Positions 1 through 8,945 of a stretch of DNA of 16,269 bases are shown here, piece after piece. The position numbers and the translations under genes were made by a program. Source of the DNA: Acanthaster planci (taxonomy: Eukaryota; Echinodermata; Asteroidea; Valvatida; Acanthasteridae); the NCBI RefSeq assembly GCF_001949145.1, contig NW_019091597.1, positions 4,831 through 21,099 of the forward strand, read 5' to 3'. Position 1 is the stretch's first letter, and the number at the start of each line of letters is the position of its first letter. Under the pieces are notes generated by a model. The model did no database searches. It worked only from the letters and a program-made list of their open reading frames with translations, and was not told where the DNA came from.

Positions 1-52
1 GGGTGGGACTCGAACCCACGACCTCCTGCTAAGCACTTCTGAGAGTGCTTAG
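1..52 (-). mobile_element. tRNA-derived SINE fragment, B-box end
   Basis: Read on the minus strand, 17-6 gives GGGTTCGAGTCC, a near-perfect RNA polymerase III B box (the TPsiC arm of a tRNA), followed by CACCC. Just upstream on that strand is a perfect 9-bp hairpin (CTAAGCACT at 29-37, AGTGCTTAG at 44-52, 6-nt loop). No good A box sits at the usual distance of about 44 nt upstream, so this is not a functional tRNA gene as far as it can be seen. The element runs off the left edge, so its tail is not visible. A diverged tRNA pseudogene is the alternative. Confidence 0.55.
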
Positions 53-838
53 AATGATTTCCCTTCTGAAAGTGGAGAATGTAACCTTTCTACACTGCCT
101 GAACAGAGCTTCATCATCTGATTGGTGAAATGTAGATCACATGGCATGAATCACTTATCCAAATGCAGGGCATGTAACTGCAGTATGCAGTAAATGTAGA
201 ATGTGGAGATGGGACAGCGAGGCCAATATAAGCCAACACAATAGGAAGAAGAAAGTTAAAAAGAAGTGGCCACCAATGTGAAAAACCAAATTTTCGACAC
301 TACTGGGTCTTTGTTGGGGCTTGGAATGCTGGTCACAAGCCCCAACAACGGTTTAAAAATCAGATGAAGCTCTGCCATGATGCACTTTACATACATGTAG
401 CTGTCATATGGCTAATAAGAGATGTGAAGTCATCGCTTTTACTATGGTAGACAAACTCAGCAAGCAATTTCTGAAACTGTAATGCTTGTAATAAGAAAAA
501 CATTGGATACACTGACAAAAGAAAAAATTGAAATCAGATGAGAAAGTATGTTGAAGCATGAGCTGTTTTTGAGGACCACTTCTTGTCCAGATACTATGCC
601 GCATTTAGAAACGAAAACAAAATGGTGATGCATTCAAACATTGTGCAAAAAAAAAGAAAGAATAATCTTGCAAAAAATAATGAAAAAATAATGAATTTGA
701 TAGGGAGTCACTGTAAAGCAATGATTGAAGCTGTATGGGCTCTCCTCCAGCTGACAGAATTACAGTATACTCACAAATTTAACCCAACATGTACAATGCA
801 TACATAAGCATCTCAGTTCGATTAGTAACAGGTGAAGG
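53..838 (-). other. LSM3 3'UTR and downstream flank, unresolved boundary
   Basis: This stretch follows the LSM3 stop codon on the minus strand and must contain the 3'UTR, but no AATAAA or ATTAAA signal is present on that strand. Only the weak variant AGTAAA (442-437) was noticed, so the cleavage site is undetermined. It also holds a perfect 13-bp hairpin (311-348) listed separately. The short open frames here are unrecognised and show no coding character. Confidence 0.4.
311..348. repeat. Perfect 13-bp inverted repeat (hairpin)
   Basis: TTGTTGGGGCTTG (311-323) is the exact reverse complement of CAAGCCCCAACAA (336-348), with a 12-nt loop between them. It lies downstream of the LSM3 stop codon, so if the transcript extends this far it would form a stable RNA stem-loop. 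No family is recognised. It could equally be the core of a decayed foldback element. Confidence 0.85.
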
Positions 839-925
839 CTACAGAGCTCCAGATCGTAGTGGTGGTGAAACCAGTATGACTCCATCTCCCCGAACAAAGA
901 GCATGGATATATTTCTTTTAGTGGT
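839..925 (-). CDS. LSM3: LSM3, last coding exon (Sm2 motif, stop)
   Basis: LSM3 is a subunit of two heteroheptameric Sm-like rings. LSm1-7 promotes cytoplasmic mRNA decapping and decay, and LSm2-8 binds the 3' oligo(U) of U6 snRNA in the nucleus. This exon encodes 28 residues and a TAG stop (841-839). It begins [15 protein letters not shown] and ends PPLRSGAL. The [12 protein letters not shown] segment is the Sm2 motif: beta strands 4-5 around the RGD turn that contacts RNA. A clean acceptor (TTTTATCACAG) precedes it at 926-936, in phase 0 with the previous exon. Compared with the vertebrate protein as I know it, the core is nearly unchanged and the C-terminus ends SGAL instead of stopping after the final glycine. 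The reading frame is intact, so I take it as a functional exon. Confidence 0.95.
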   Translation of the reverse strand, partial: TTKRNISMLFVRGDGVILVSPPLRSGAL

Positions 926-1500
926 CTGTGATAAAAGAAAATGAAATTAAAAATAAAAGAGCATTTATTTCTTTTTCCCTTTCAACCATTACTACATATT
1001 TATAAGCAATTATAATAAAGAATAATTCAAACGTTAATGATAAAAATCTAGGATACTTCAGAAAGACGACAATAACAAGCTTTTGTAGTAAATATCAGTA
1101 GCAAATACAACTGTTCAAATTTAAATATTCCTCTGGAAAGAATTTTGTATCATGGTAGGACTTTTGTTTTATGCACATGTATATTACAATAATATACATG
1201 TACATGTATCTTAGACAAGAACAAAAACTAGATGAAATCAGGGTTGCAAAAATACATGACATATATGAGTTAACTAATATGACTCCATGTTTGTTTATAA
1301 GTGTAAGAATTCACACAATTTCTGCTTCAATGAAATCAAAATACATGTGCTTTGAAAATTGAAGCCTCATACCCGACATTCATTTGGTTTGCTTGTCTAC
1401 TTATTTTGCCAGCCCGTGTCAACCTGATCCCCATGATGTTAGAACCCTATCACCCAATGAAAGAAAATTTGAAAGATATCATTGTTGCAACTCTAAAATA
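926..1500 (-). other. LSM3 last intron, proximal part
   Basis: This is AT-rich intron sequence between the acceptor of the last LSM3 exon and the Tc1-like insertion. It contains an iterated TACATGTACATGTA at 1195-1208. No coding similarity or other structured element was recognised. Confidence 0.6.
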
Positions 1501-2600
1501 CAACTCTGGAAAAAAATCATTAGACCACCATCATTTTGTTTAGTTTATGCCACTCAGAGGGTGTCGGTGACCCTGATATGAGCTTTGTTCTGATATGAGC
1601 TGCACTTCGGCATGCTCTCCACTAGCCAATGACAGTCTTTCTGTGTCACTGCTGACCACTCCTGATGTAAACATTCAAACAACTCTGCTTTGTTTGACGG
1701 CTCCGTGGTCTTGCATTTTTTGTTTAATTCTGTTCCACAAGTTTTCAATTGGGTTTAGGTCAAGTGTCTGAGCAGGCCAGGTCATGATGCGGATGTTATG
1801 ATCTGTCATCCATGTCTCAACTGAATTAGCTGTCTGGCAAGGCGCACTGTCCTGCTGTAAAACCAAATTATTAAAGTTGGGTAATGCAGACACTGGGCAG
1901 TAGATTTTCTACCAAAACTTGTTTGTAGGTGGCCTGGTTCATTCATCCTTCACATTATCGCATTTGTCTGAAGCAGCCCTACATGTGTATAATCGCAAAA
2001 TCACCACCAAATTTCACCTTAGGAATCAAACACTCAGGCTTGTAGGCTTCCCCAGACCTTTTTCTCGCCATCACATGGAAGGGGGGTGGAAACAACTGGA
2101 AATTAGACTCATTGCTGAACAAGACTTCAGCCCAGTCATCAACAGTCCAATTCTTGTGTCCTTTGGCAAATTGTAACCTTCTCTTCCTCTGCTGTGACTT
2201 CCAGCCAGCTTCCAGGAGTCTGAAATTACAGACTCTCCTGAATCTCAGTTTTTAAACTTTACCACACCTTCTGAAGGTCACTGGAGGTCAATCATCGATT
2301 TTTTTACGTGAACAGATGAGTAGTCACCTGCGCAGTACAGGATGCTGTTTCCTGTTTCCTGGCTGCAAGCTTGGTGTTTCCATACCACCCTGCTTCTTCT
2401 TAGTGTGGTGGACTGCAGTCTGATATACTCAGCCTTGTAGCCACCTGCCTTTCACTGTAGCCTTCATCCAGCAGAATGACAATGGAGTTCTTTGTTGCTT
2501 TGCTCAGCTCTTTAGTTTTTTGAATGATTAAACTGATAATTTATTTGTTCCTGGTAACTGTCTCCGTATGAGTGAAAACTGTGTACCACAAAATCACAGT
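1501..2600 (-). mobile_element. Decayed Tc1-like DNA transposon
   Basis: A Tc1/mariner-superfamily element lies in the last LSM3 intron with its transposase on the minus strand. Its left (transposase 3') end appears intact: a TA target dinucleotide at 1499-1500 is followed by CAACTCTGGAAAAAAATCAT, which resembles the CTCTGGAAAAAA...GACCAC end I associate with Tc1-like elements of vertebrates and invertebrates. A matching inverted terminal repeat was not found beyond the transposase 5' end (2530-2760), so the right boundary is approximate and that end is probably lost or heavily mutated. The element cannot be autonomous, as the transposase entry shows. Confidence 0.85.
1554..2528 (-). pseudogene. 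Tc1-like transposase, inactivated
   Basis: The family cuts and pastes DNA at TA sites. The N-terminal helix-turn-helix DNA-binding region is recognisable at 2525-2410 (KTKELSKATKNSIVILLDEG). RLLEAGW and KGHKNWTVDDWAEVLFS follow at about 2225-2115. The catalytic core is DD34E: the second Asp is at 1851-1849 (LQQDSAPCQTA), and the Glu at 1746-1744 (LNPIENLWNR) lies after exactly 34 intervening residues. The first catalytic Asp is replaced by Asn at 2113-2111 (FSNES). An in-frame TGA at 2073-2071, further stops near 2030-2000 and a frameshift near 1710 break the frame. The C-terminal part (PSNKAELFECLHQEWSAVTQ) continues in another frame. The expected start position reads ATC (2528-2526), not ATG. 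It is clearly dead. Confidence 0.95.
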
Positions 2601-3540
2601 GTTTTAGAGTGATTTTAATGATGTTTGCATAATTTTAACGATATTTGGATACTCTGCTAATATGATCGGTTTGAAAATATAATCATAAAAGGAAGCTACT
2701 GACACCACTGAAATGACATTTAAGCAGTAAATGGATGAATTGTTACCAATGTGAAGTTCTAAACTACATGTACATCAGTTACCAATAATTTCCATATGCA
2801 GTGAAATGGCTTTGACATATCCACGAAAAGGGACAGAAACATTAGTGGTCTAAAACTGTTTTCCGGAGCTGTATACACCTGTACAATGGTACTAGTGACA
2901 CCAATGTTTTTGAAAGTGATTTTTATTTTTTTGGCAAACGATTTTGGTGATACAACTATGAAGTTGTCCACAAAGTGTACATGGCTAAAACTCCCTGATA
3001 GTGTAGATATAAATGCATAAACAATATTTCTTATACATGTAGAGCATGACCTTTTTGGTAACTTCTACCTGAAATGACTCCTTTATTTTGCATCCTTCAA
3101 TAGCCTGATGAAATGTTGAAAACTTCTTATAATTTCATTAAAAAAAAAAAACTAAAGGTGGTGTTTGTGAACAAACACAGGCTGTTTCAGAGTTTGCTGT
3201 TTTAGTCAAATCGTATTATAAAAGAAGAATGTTTACAAAATACATGTAGATTTGATATGCTAATTTTACAGTTTCATGGAATACAGCTGAGTTACCAAAA
3301 TATTGGCTATACTGGCTATATATCTGTGTAGAAAGTCAATTTGAAAGAAAAACCAAAATCATAATAAATTCATCGATGTCATCATGACATCATTTTTAAC
3401 TGTTTCATATCACCATTTGAGTCCATCCTTGATGCAACTACATGTACATGTATAATGAAAAAAGAATAATATATTTTAAAGGTTGCACAGTCCATCCTGA
3501 TTAGACGTGCATGCAATGGATAACTTTTAATGGCATGTGA
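2601..3540 (-). other. LSM3 intron sequence with poly(A) and hairpin
   Basis: AT-rich intron DNA. At 3140-3151 there is a poly(A) run followed by CTAAAG and then the near-palindrome GTGTTTGT-GA-ACAAACAC at about 3163-3180. This resembles the A-run, CTAGAG and hairpin arrangement at the left edge of the 15.3-kb repeat array, so it may be a diverged edge of the family A array that begins downstream. CATCGATGTCATCATGACATC at about 3373 is an outlying repeat-like fragment. No coding similarity was seen. Confidence 0.45.
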
Positions 3541-3970
3541 CCTCTCGCATGATGTCATCATCATCAAATGAGATCAATATTGCTGTAAAATACTTTGTTT
3601 TCCAGTTACATGCAAACTTACAACACAATTGGACGTGTACTTCAGGAGATAAAGAACTTTAAAGATGGTACCAGTAGTGTCACATGACATGTCACGTGAT
3701 ATCATCACCATCACATCAGGTCAACAGTCCTCTAAAATACTTCGTCCTGAAGTTACATGTATATGCAAGGTTTCAACCCTATTGCATTGTATTTCAAGAT
3801 AAACAGACCGACCATTAAAGAGTGCACCTTTAAAGTCACATGACTTGTCATGTGATATTATCATCATCACATGACATCACTTTTCCTCTAGAACACTTCG
3901 CTTTAAAGTTATATACAAAGTTTCAACACAATCGGACATGTACTTTAGAAGTTATAGTGGTTGTTTATAG
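3541..3970 (+). repeat. Family A tandem array, diverged (three monomers)
   Basis: Three monomers are aligned by their GAT(G/A)T(C/T)ATCATCA core at 3551, 3698 and 3854, giving spacings of 147 and 156 bp. Each monomer has, in order, the ATCATCA core, a CTCTAAAATACTTC-type segment, a GTTTCAAC(A/C)C-type segment, an (A/T)TTCA(A/G)GA(T/G)A-type segment, a TTAAAG segment and a GTCACATGAC palindrome. The same modules occur more cleanly at 15.3-16.1 kb, so both are copies of one repeat family. The middle monomer carries an extra CATGTA (3756-3761) absent from its neighbours. Confidence 0.85.
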
Positions 3971-5500
3971 CCGCACGAAGTAATCTTTAGGCAATACTCT
4001 CAGTTGACAGGTGACCTTCATTGATGCCTGAATACATGTATTTCAGCCAGGCCTGCATCCTTGTAAAAAGAGCCAGATTGTGCAGTGTCATGTAACTTTC
4101 TTTTGTTCATGAACCTGCTACAGTGTGCTGCTGACCTCTTTTCAGTAGGGGCCAAATTAGCGTGCAGTGGTACTGTGTGGCTCATCGCTGCAGTGGAGTG
4201 CTTTTGTCCCCGGTGGTAATCCACTCGCTCTAAATGCCCAAAACCCTGGTATACTGTTTTAAAACGAGGCTGGATTATTACCACTTTTGCGAGTGAAAAA
4301 TCTCAATAATGCCCAGTAGCCTGGTCTTTTGTTCGGAGTATGGTCGTTTGTTACGCTGCCCTGTTCCCTTTGTCCGAGTTCGGAGACCCCGGCCACACAT
4401 ATAAAGCATATGTGTCCAATTCCGGAGTCCCCGGCAGGAAGTGGTTAATCATGTACACATGAAGGGATACGGCTGAAAGGCTCATGTAGATTTTCGATTT
4501 TTTTATCTCTCAGAGATGACCGACATACACAACTTATAAGGCTGTCGTTTATTTATTTTTGATATACACGTAGTCGCATCCAATTGTACAAAATGTGAAT
4601 CTGCATTAACCCTTGCGACAGGAAGAGAATAAATCTTTTTATCTTTCGTAAGAAAGATTCGGGTCACTGACTCAATTTGTTTGTAGCCTTGCCACTCTGG
4701 TAACAATGTACATGTACATATGTACATTACTATAACACAACGTATTGAATAGGTACACGAATGATCTAAAACACATGTAGACATGCCCGTGTACATGGTA
4801 CATGTATGTGCATACTGTTCTGAAAAAATCTGGTTCCACATGGTTGTTATAAAAAGGTGTACTGTGGACATAATATGACACCACCAGTGACATTTAGTTT
4901 TGCTTTTAATCATGCACTGTCCCTTAACATCAGGCTTGTTTTTTTTAATAATTAAATGTTTGGTGTTTTAATATTTTTGGAATCCTTGTGAGCCATAATT
5001 GTGATCCGGCCCTAGGTTTTCACACAATTTGAATTTATTGCAGCAAAATGAGGTTAGTTTTACTCAGCTGGGTGAGAAAACTAAGCATCTTTACTTTGTT
5101 TTCGAGAAACCAGGGATTACAAAAAATAGCAAATTTAAGAATGACTTATCCTGGTATCCTTATGATTGGTCTTTTTTCTATGTGCTTTTAGAATATACTG
5201 TGTCAAGATGAAAAAAAAACTAATATTATCCACCATAAATGTACACTGTTGAAAATCAAATTAAGAAAACAACTATAAAGGGAGAAAAAAACCAAAAAAA
5301 ACAAATTGGGACACAGAAAAACACGCAACAAAAATTACAAAAGTGACTGGGATATTGGGGAGTAACTCAGCTTAAAATCAGCAATCATCATCTGCAATCC
5401 TCTGAAGCACCGTACAGAAGTTTGATGATGCCCAGTGACTATTAACTCACATCTGCAAAACCCCATTTCAAGTCTGGGGCATGTGGTAAGCCAAATTTAC
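3971..5500 (-). other. LSM3 intron sequence, no gene recognised
   Basis: This intron stretch leads up to the donor of the penultimate visible exon (GTAAAT on the minus strand, 5500-5495). It contains a hairpin flanked by direct repeats at 4381-4435 (listed separately) and TACATGTA-type motifs at 4707-4806. Open frames on the minus strand at 4018-4284 and 4503-4913 encode proteins I do not recognise. They lack conserved motifs, and the second is partly built from TACATG repeats, so neither is called a gene. Confidence 0.55.
4381..4435. repeat. Direct repeats flanking a perfect 8-bp hairpin
   Basis: CGGAGACCCCGGC (4381-4393) recurs as CGGAGTCCCCGGC (4423-4435), one mismatch in 13, spaced 42 bp. 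Between them lies a perfect hairpin, ACACATAT (4395-4402), loop AAAGC, ATATGTGT (4408-4415). The GC-rich patch stands out from its AT-rich surroundings. No family is recognised. It could be a small foldback insertion with duplicated flanks. Confidence 0.75.
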
Positions 5501-5596
5501 CTTATAGATTTCTTCGTATGTCTCTTCATCAATCTCCATAGTTGTCACTGTCTCTTCTACATCACCAAGGATCATATTAAGATGTTGGTCATATGC
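5501..5596 (-). CDS. LSM3: LSM3, internal exon (Sm1 motif)
   Basis: This 96-bp exon encodes 32 residues, beginning [19 protein letters not shown] and ending [10 protein letters not shown]. It covers the end of the Sm1 motif: the D..LN loop that binds a uracil base in Sm-fold proteins, followed by the strand-turn segment specific to LSM3. Splice sites are clear on the minus strand: acceptor ATTTATCCTTTCAG ending at 5597 and donor GTAAAT at 5500-5495. Both junctions are phase 0. The sequence is almost identical to LSM3 proteins from vertebrates as I know them, with Met in place of Ile after VTT. It is intact and evidently under strong purifying selection. It joins the last exon across a 4575-bp intron and the preceding one across 4217 bp. 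Confidence 0.97.
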
Positions 5597-5670
5597 CTGA
5601 AAGGATAAATTTCAAGTGCATGTGTAAATGTTACATGAAGTACCCAGTTACAAAAGGATTCAACATGCAT

Positions 5671-6040
5671 ACTATACATTGTCGGGTGCCCAGCAGAAGG
5701 GCGTAAGCACACTTACGCCCTTTCGCCGGGAAGCATGATCACAGCAGGAAAAAATGTTCCCGGCAAAAGGGCGTAAGAAACACACTCTCATTATTTAGTA
5801 AAAAGGATACAATTTAATACAAAATCAGCCTGGGCTGTACAAAAAGCAACCTTTGAACAAATTATTAAAGGACTAGGGCTTTTTTTTTTACTTTTTGCCA
5901 AGAAATCTTCATATTTCATTAAAATACAATAGTTGTATAATTTCGTCCTTTTGCTGGGAAACGTTTTTTGCAGTGATCATGCTTCCCGGCAAAAGGGCCC
6001 AAGCGCTTAGGCCTTTCTGCCTGGCACACGACGACATAGT
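5671..6040. mobile_element. Non-autonomous foldback/MITE-like element
   Basis: A long inverted repeat has arms at about 5681-5777 and 5941-6032. The arms share a perfect 17-bp match (GCCGGGAAGCATGATCA at 5725-5741 and its complement at 5974-5990), and similarity extends outward to GTCGGGTGCC / GGCACACGAC. Possible outermost bases are ACTAT (5671) and ATAGT (6040). Within the arms a 19-bp motif, consensus CCCGGCAAAAGGGCGTAAG, occurs six times in alternating orientation: 5689+, 5712-, 5759+, 5941-, 5985+, 6006-. The first pair alone is a 19-bp-arm hairpin with a 4-nt loop. The 160-bp centre is AT-rich and non-coding. No target-site duplication was found. The superfamily is unknown. It lies in the LSM3 intron just upstream of the Sm1 exon. 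Confidence 0.85.
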
Positions 6041-6720
6041 GTTGCGTTCCAACAAATATTCTCCTACATACTGGTAAATGTACATGCTATTTCTATTACG
6101 CACCACACGCTCAGCCCACAGCAAGTGCATGGTGGCTACCAGTCATATTACATGCACTGTGCACAGAGTGCATTGCATCCCACATTCGAGATACATGTAG
6201 TTGTACTATGCAGTGACATGCCCTAGAACCACTAGTCCCTAGCACAGCATATAAACCACACCCTGAAAGCCTGCATCCGGTGACGATACACCAAGGTCAA
6301 ATTACCTTCACTCAACCAGTTATGCCCTAAAACTATTGTGTGTAGATTTCCTAGCAGTCCGGCGGCTTAGAATGTTGTACACAACTCAGTGTCCTGAGAA
6401 AGACTCACCCTTTCCTTTCCCTCACTAAGTCCAGCACAGCACGCCCAAGAAAAACTTTTCACCGTCCCACTTCACGGACTTTATTGCTTTCCAGAAAAAA
6501 GGGTCAGTGAGACCAAGTGTACACAAAACCCCTATAGAGTTTTCTTCCACAGGCTTTCTACATGTATGAAGTACCCCAAGCCAGTGTTCTCATTGGCTCG
6601 TCCCCGAAAGTCTGTATGAACGGAGCACTTCCACTGGTCAAAATCAATCCTTGACCAACTTAAATGTACAATGTACGATGGACCTCCCCCACATACAGAG
6701 GGAACACTGCCCATTATGGG
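6041..6720 (-). other. LSM3 intron sequence, no element recognised
   Basis: Intron DNA between the foldback element and the tRNA-like sequence. It is somewhat less AT-rich than elsewhere. Short open frames on both strands have no recognisable similarity. Nothing structured was identified. Confidence 0.5.
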
Positions 6721-6785
6721 GGTGTCTGGTCGAGTGATTAGTATTTGTAGCTTCCTATCAGGGTTGAAAGTTCTAATCCAGCTGG
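6720..6785 (+). mobile_element. tRNA-like SINE head (A and B boxes)
   Basis: TGGTCGAGTGATTAG (6727-6741) fits the RNA polymerase III A box, and GTTCTAATCC (6770-6779) fits a B box with one substitution. Their start-to-start spacing of about 43 nt is that of a tRNA. The sequence does not fold into a convincing complete tRNA (no matching acceptor stem was seen), so a tRNA-derived SINE or tRNA pseudogene is more likely. The body and tail of the element were not delimited. Confidence 0.5.
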
Positions 6786-7060
6786 TGAAGGCATGTTATT
6801 ACAGCACTTAAATACTGCATGTGACACCCAGTACCTTACATGCACGCAGTAAGAGCAGGGAAAGTGTCACGGGTCTGTATTGGGTGTTGCTGCTACATCT
6901 ATCCTCTTCTCATGGGCCTCCATGATCCTGTCACAGTGGATTCTTCTTCTGCTCAAAAGCCCATTTGTTTTTGTTTTTGTCACTGCAACTTCAATGCTTT
7001 TGCATCTTTGGATCTTCATCAAACTTGTACCAATGAAGAACCCTTATGCATAGATGGTCC
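6786..7060 (-). other. Spacer before repeat array
   Basis: Intron sequence between the SINE-like head and the family B array. The open frame starting at 6840 has no recognisable product. Nothing else was seen. Confidence 0.45.
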
Positions 7061-8945
7061 TAGAAACATGACGCCATCATGAAGTCCTCAAATGATTTAT
7101 TATTGATTTTACAATATTTATTTTAGCCCATTGACTTTGTACAGGTTTTCGAGGCACAATTTTGGGTACTTGGAAATATTTAATCGTCATCAAAGTTACA
7201 TGTACAGCCGGCAAATACCCTGATGCAAAATTAATGCCAACTTTATGACGTCATCATGATGTCATCATCTTAATTTGTACTGAGTTTTGAATATTTGATT
7301 TTGCCCCGTAAGTTTTGTACACGTTTTTCAACAGCCAGACTTCAGGACTCTGGTCAGTCAAACTGATATCATGTTTGTACACACTCATACTCCACCACGT
7401 AAAGAGGGTCCAAGAACATGTGTCATCACAACATCATCAGTGGTTACGTGACATGAGATTAAAGGTGCAGTTTTTCTCCATGGGGATTGTACACGTTTTT
7501 GTACTATTCTTGAGCTTAATGGGTGAATCTTCCAAAACTTTGACCAAGAATTACTACACTACATGTCATGTGAGCTTAATGGGTGAGTCTTCCCGAACTT
7601 TGACCAAGAATTACTACACGGAACGAAAGAGAAATCAGACTAAATTTTCCCTTCGATCGATTATATATATACTCAAGAGTGAGAATATCAAATAATAAGT
7701 AATAATTTTTTCAGGTTAGACGCTGATCACCTGACATGAACTTAAAGGAGCAGTTTTTCTGCACACGTGTTTTCAGCCCATTGACTTTGTGCACTTTTCA
7801 AGCCACAATTTTGGTAACTTTGCGATGTTTGATCATTATCAAATTGATAGCCAAGACACATCATGATACAAATTTTACTGGAAGTAGATGACATTATGAT
7901 GATGTCATCATTTGATTTATTATTGATTTTTCAATAAATTTCAGCCAATTGACTTTGTACACATTTTCCAGCCATCATTTTAATAAACTCTTAGATCTCT
8001 GATCATCACCAAGGTTATAGCCAGCAACGACCCTGATGAAAAATTTTGCTTAATTTATGATGCCATGATGACATCATCACCTTATTTCTTTTTGAATTTT
8101 GAATAGTTCATTTTTGCCACAGTGTTTGTACACGTTTTTCCTTTACTTTTTTTGCTAATGTTTTTACTAAACATTAATGAGTGAGTACTCCTCAACTTCA
8201 ACGGAGCATTACTACTATAACAAAAGAGAAATCAGACTAAATTTTCCCTTTCGTTTGATTACAAATATACCCAAGAGTCAAAATATCAAATGATATTTCA
8301 TAAAACGTCTTCAGTTTAAACGCGAATCACCTGACATGAACTTAAAGGAGCGGATTTTCTGCAAAGAGATTTTTACCTCCTTGACTTTGTACGTGTTTCG
8401 GGCCCATTTTGGAAACATTGCGATGGTTGATCGTTATCCAAGTGATAGCCAACAAAGACCCTGACGCAAAATGAATGCCAAATTTACGACCTCATTCATG
8501 CTGATGTCATCATTTGATTTATAATTGATTTTCAACATTTATTTCAGCCCATTGACTTTGTATGCGTGTTCATGCCAACATCATTGGTAACTTTGCGATG
8601 TTTGACCGTCATCAAAGTTACTGCTAACAAAGACCCCGAAAAAGGAACTTTGTCAAATTTATCACATTATGATGACGTCATCACCTCATTCTGAATTGAT
8701 TTTTGAATATTAAATTTTCCCCATAAGCTTTGTACACGTTTTTCAACAGCTAGACTTATCGGGGACTCTGAGTCAATCTACCTAATTTCATTATCGTGCA
8801 CACTGTCATTCCACCACGCCAAGAGGGTTCCAGGGCAAAATAGTCATAATGACATCATCAGGTGTCATGTGACATCAGGCTTAGATGTACAAAAGAGTGC
8901 GAAAAAGCCCTTTGTTCTGATGGCAAACAGACAAATAACCTCTCG
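7060..8945 (+). repeat. Family B composite tandem array
   Basis: About 1.9 kb of tandem repeats built from modules of roughly 160-300 bp that often start with a CC(C)ATTGACTTTGTAC-type or TTTGTACACGTTTTT-type box. Module starts are near 7129 (X), 7303 (Y), 7480 (Z), 7778 (W), 7946 (X), 8116 (Z), 8377 (W), 8548 (X) and 8710 (Y). The W copies are 599 bp apart, and the last two X copies 602 bp apart. The middle cycle lacks Y. X and W modules carry ATGA(C/T)GTCATCA-type palindromes near their ends. The first Z contains a local 60-bp duplication. The array ends in a 54-bp module (8886-8939) shared with the edge of the 15.3-kb array. Non-coding. Confidence 0.85.
7511..7623 (+). repeat. 60-bp tandem duplication inside family B
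   Basis: TGAGCTTAATGGGTGA starts at 7511 and again at 7571, exactly 60 bp apart. The shared TTTGACCAAGAATTACTACA follows in both copies. Because 60 is divisible by 3, the duplication keeps a frame open across both copies and gives an apparent protein with SLMGESS...TLTKNYYT twice. I take that as a by-product of the repeat. A single diverged copy is present at about 8174-8215 in the next array cycle. Confidence 0.9.

Noticed and set aside
4018-4284. 88-codon minus-strand open frame
   Set aside because: It is plausible in composition but not recognised, and it lies in an LSM3 intron on the same strand. There is no independent support.
4503-4913. 136-codon minus-strand open frame
   Set aside because: It is the longest frame in the window, but it is rich in Cys, Tyr and His encoded by TACATGTA-type repeats and has no recognisable family or splice context.
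6727-6779. Functional tRNA gene
   Set aside because: A and B boxes are present, but no matching acceptor and anticodon stems could be drawn.
7315-7695. 126-codon plus-strand open frame with an internally repeated peptide
   Set aside because: It lies wholly within the family B array. The repeated peptide comes from an exact 60-bp tandem duplication, and the equivalent region in the next cycle is not open.
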